Source: an uncultured Bacteroidales bacterium (GTDB taxonomy: Bacteria > Bacteroidota > Bacteroidia > Bacteroidales > UBA932). From it: a stretch of DNA of 64,000 nt. Shown in pieces: positions 62,222 to 64,000 of this stretch; positions within the stretch are counted from its first letter, which is position 1, and the number at the start of each line of letters is the position of its first letter. The stretch is from assembly GCA_900545245.1 (NCBI GenBank), contig UQYV01000003.1:1-64000 (forward strand), given 5' to 3'. The position numbers and the translations under genes are program-made. The notes under the pieces are model-generated. The model was not told the origin of the DNA, made no database searches, and saw only the letters and a program-made list of their open reading frames with translations.

Positions 62222-62460
62222 TCAAGTGATTTTAAGAACGATTCGTAATTTGACATATCAACCTTGGTGAGGTTATCGGCTTCTTTCATAGCGGCCAAAG
62301 TTTCGTCATTTGGTTCATCAAAGACCGCATCCAAAAGGACACTTTCTACATAATTATTGAGGCTTCTGTTTTCTTTCTTTGCCTTAACTCTCAGTCTGTC
62401 AAGTAAATCCGCCCGCAGCCTGAATGCCGTTTGTCTTCTGTTCGATACCACTGTTTCCAT
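62218..62460 (-). CDS. Ribbon-helix-helix antitoxin partner of the YafQ-type toxin
   Basis: An 80-residue antitoxin. The N-terminal part (RQTAFRLRADLLDRLRVKAKKENRSLNNYV, in parts) is a ribbon-helix-helix DNA-binding domain; the acidic C-terminal half (ETLAAMKEADNLTKVDMSNYESFLKSL) should wrap the toxin. It is the first gene of the pair and probably represses its own promoter at 62483-62513, whose -7 box lies 23 bases before the ATG. It is of RelB/DinJ-like size; the exact family is not assigned. Confidence 0.88.
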   Translation of the reverse strand: METVVSNRRQTAFRLRADLLDRLRVKAKKENRSLNNYVESVLLDAVFDEPNDETLAAMKEADNLTKVDMSNYESFLKSLE

Positions 62461-62482
62461 TATATTCTTATATTTAATATTA

Positions 62483-62513
62483 CAAATATATAACGTTTAT
62501 ATAACAAAACAAA
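62483..62513 (-). promoter_or_regulatory. Promoter of the toxin-antitoxin operon
   Basis: On the minus strand TTTG (62510-62513), a 19-base spacer and TATATTTG (62483-62490) match the Bacteroidales consensus exactly, giving a very short leader. Confidence 0.75.
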
Positions 62514-62594
62514 GCGATTGTAAGGAAAAAGGCGTAAAAGCACCGTGCGAAGAACAGCGAAGCGCAAGCCAGTGCGATAGAGAACAGAGTAGGG

Positions 62595-62637
62595 TTAATA
62601 AAAAAAGGCCGGATCACAATCCGGTCTTTTTTATTAA
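62595..62637 (-). terminator. Terminator downstream of tRNA-His
   Basis: A stem GACCGGAT/ATCCGGCC (one mismatch in the arms) around a 4-base loop is flanked by A- and T-runs. On the minus strand it follows the tRNA 3' end by 6 bases and should end its transcript; it could also work in the other direction. Confidence 0.82.
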
Positions 62638-62643
62638 TTTGAG

Positions 62644-62718
62644 GGTGCCCGGTCGGATTCGAACCGACGACATTCAGAACCACAATCTGACGCTCTAACC
62701 AACTGAACTACGGGCACC
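62644..62718 (-). tRNA. tRNA-His (anticodon GTG)
   Basis: The cloverleaf is clear on the minus strand. The acceptor stem GTGCCCG pairs with CGGGCAC, with the tRNA-His-specific extra 5' G (62718) opposite the C discriminator (62644). The D arm contains AGTTCAGTTGGTTAGAGC. The anticodon stem TCAGA/TCTGA encloses TTGTGGT, and the T arm contains GGTTCGAATCC. CCA is not encoded. The 3' end faces the accessory region to the left. Confidence 0.97.
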
Positions 62719-62735
62719 ATGTTGTTTTGGGACTG

Positions 62736-62766
62736 CAAAGATAGACAAATTCCGTCGTTATGCAAA
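62736..62766 (-). promoter_or_regulatory. Promoter of tRNA-His
   Basis: On the minus strand TTTG (62763-62766), a 19-base spacer and TATCTTTG (62736-62743) match the consensus fully, 17 bases upstream of the tRNA 5' end. Confidence 0.78.
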
Positions 62767-62774
62767 AAAAATGT

Positions 62775-62782
62775 TATTTTTG
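62775..62782 (+). promoter_or_regulatory. Possible -7 box for the carboxyltransferase gene
   Basis: TATTTTTG fits TAnnTTTG, 21 bases before the ATG at 62804; the -33 region shows no clear match and overlaps the divergent tRNA promoter. Confidence 0.35.
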
Positions 62783-62803
62783 TATGATTATTTTTGAAAA
62801 TCA

Positions 62804-64000
62804 ATGGTTATGGGACGTGAAATAAAATTCTCCCTTGTCTATAGGGATATGTGGCAGTCTTCGGGAAAATATGTTCCGAGGGTAGATCAGCTCTTGAGGG
62901 TCGCACAGCCTATAATCGATATGGGCTGCTTCGACCGCGTCGAGACCAACGGCGGGGCTTTCGAACAGGTCAATCTCCTCTTCGGCGAGAATCCGAACAG
63001 GGCTGTGCGTGAGTGGACGGCGCCTTTCAGAAAGGCCGGAATTCAGACACACATGCTCGAAAGGGGACTCAATGCCCTGAGGATGAATCCGGTGCCGGCC
63101 GATGTGCGTGAACTTATGTACAAGGTGAAGAAGGCACAGGGCACTGACATATCCCGTTCGTTCTGCGGGCTCAACGACCACCGCAACCTCAGGCTCAGTG
63201 TTGAATATGCCAAGAAGGCTGGAATGGTCTCGCAGGTTGCCTTGAGCATCACACATTCTCCGGTCCACACCGTTGAATACTATATGGATGTTGTCCGCAA
63301 GGTCGTGGAATATGGGGCCGACGAGATTTGCCTCAAGGACATGGCCGGAATCGGGCGGCCGACTATCCTCGCGGAGCTTACTCGTGAGATAAAGAAGGCA
63401 TATCCACACATAATCGTTCAGTATCACGGACATAGTGGCCCGGGATTCTCTCCGGCGTCGATGCTTGAAGTGGCGCGTGCCGGAGCGGACTATCTGGACG
63501 TTGCCGTTGAGCCGCTTTCGTGGGGAAAAGTGCATCCGGACGTGATAACGGTCCGCGAGATGTTGCGTGCCGACGGTTTCACAGTCAAGGATTTGAACAT
63601 GGATGCATACATGGAGGTGCGTTCTCTCACACAGTCGTTCATCGACGACTTCCTCGGCTACTGGATTGACCCGAACAATTCGCACCTCAGTTCTCTGCTT
63701 GTCGGCTGTGGGCTTCCGGGTGGGATGATGGGCTCCATGATGTCCGACCTCAAGGGCTTCCAGACTGCAATCAACGCTTCGCTGCGGGCGCAGTCGAAGC
63801 CGGAACTGAGCATAGACAACCTTATGGTGCGGCTGTTTTGCGAGGTCGAGTATGTATGGCCACGGCTTGGCTACCCGCCGCTCGTGACTCCGTTCAGCCA
63901 GTATGTCAAGAACACTGCGCTCATGAATCTGCTCGACTCCCTCAAGGGCAGGCCGCGCTGGTCTTCGATTGACAAGGACACGTGGAACATGATTCTCGGA
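62804..64000 (+). CDS. Pyruvate/oxaloacetate carboxyltransferase (OadA/PycB-like), 5' part
   Basis: Partial: open to the window end, about 399 codons visible. It encodes a cytoplasmic TIM-barrel carboxyltransferase domain that moves CO2 between biotin and pyruvate/oxaloacetate, as in oxaloacetate decarboxylase alpha subunits or pyruvate carboxylase subunit B. Motifs: FSLVYRDMWQSS, FDRVETNGGAFE (metal/substrate region), DEICLKDMAGI with the biotin-site Lys, QYHGHSGPGF with metal-binding His residues, and GLPGGMMGSMM. No biotinyl domain is visible; it may lie beyond the end or on another subunit. An ATG at 62810 is an alternative start. It is divergent from tRNA-His. Confidence 0.92.
   Translation, partial: MVMGREIKFSLVYRDMWQSSGKYVPRVDQLLRVAQPIIDMGCFDRVETNGGAFEQVNLLFGENPNRAVREWTAPFRKAGIQTHMLERGLNALRMNPVPADVRELMYKVKKAQGTDISRSFCGLNDHRNLRLSVEYAKKAGMVSQVALSITHSPVHTVEYYMDVVRKVVEYGADEICLKDMAGIGRPTILAELTREIKKAYPHIIVQYHGHSGPGFSPASMLEVARAGADYLDVAVEPLSWGKVHPDVITVREMLRADGFTVKDLNMDAYMEVRSLTQSFIDDFLGYWIDPNNSHLSSLLVGCGLPGGMMGSMMSDLKGFQTAINASLRAQSKPELSIDNLMVRLFCEVEYVWPRLGYPPLVTPFSQYVKNTALMNLLDSLKGRPRWSSIDKDTWNMILG

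Noticed and set aside
62644..62718. tRNA-His as a proven island attachment site
   Set aside because: No integrase gene and no second copy of the tRNA 3' end were noticed in the window; only the orientation is suggestive.

Overview
The window looks like a chromosomal segment of a Bacteroidales bacterium. The evidence is two SusC/SusD pairs, an ECF sigma factor with a FecR anti-sigma, many lipoprotein glycoside hydrolases, promoters of the TTTG-N19-TAnnTTTG type, AT-rich leaders without obvious Shine-Dalgarno sequences, and a pyruvate/oxaloacetate carboxyltransferase of the Bacteroides type at the right end. I cannot name genus or species.

Layout. (1) 1-6.4 kb: a complete four-gene Wadjet (JetABCD, MksFEBG-like) plasmid-defence operon, more AT-rich by eye than the rest. 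(2) 6.4-18 kb: genes around alpha-linked N-acetylglucosamine: a HGSNAT-like membrane acyltransferase, a phosphoesterase-FAD oxidoreductase fusion, a minus-strand GH97 / ROK repressor / GDSL esterase operon, and a GH89 alpha-N-acetylglucosaminidase. A roughly 160-bp MITE-like inverted-repeat element lies at 7.9-8.0 kb. (3) 18-33 kb: a NAGPA-type phosphodiester glycosidase, a SusCD operon with two accessory lipoproteins, two tandem GHL10-like proteins, a GH97-phosphoesterase fusion and a CE2-like esterase. (4) 33.3-37 kb: an AGE-family epimerase, a DUF4434 protein and a sugar MFS transporter. (5) 37-62 kb: ECF sigma and FecR anti-sigma followed by a long same-strand utilisation locus: STN-type SusC, SusD, GH5, a 55-aa peptide, a fimbrillin-like/CBM protein, GH3, GH3, a GH89-GH20 fusion, GH43, GH30, and a beta-helix plus (alpha/alpha)6 hydrolase. 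(6) 62-64 kb: a YafQ-type toxin-antitoxin pair, tRNA-His(GTG), and the 5' part of a carboxyltransferase gene.

How the genes may work together (inference). The first locus combines an alpha-GlcNAc hydrolase, a GlcNAc-1-phosphodiester glycosidase-like protein and two separate calcineurin-like phosphoesterase fusions. This suggests attack on a phosphorylated or phosphodiester-linked alpha-GlcNAc/alpha-hexose glycan. The second locus has the parts for trans-envelope control (STN-SusC to FecR to ECF sigma) and mainly retaining beta-glycosidases. The product of its largest gene carries a GH89 domain whose expected acid/base glutamate is a lysine.

Most unusual observations: the GH89-GH20 fusion with E-to-K at residue 307; the two phosphoesterase fusions; a 58-nt two-hairpin motif shared between the MITE interior and the sigma/FecR leader; and a nine-G tract abutting the proposed ATG of the sigma gene. 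The only stretch over 300 bases without a gene is 7861-8175, which holds the MITE-like element.
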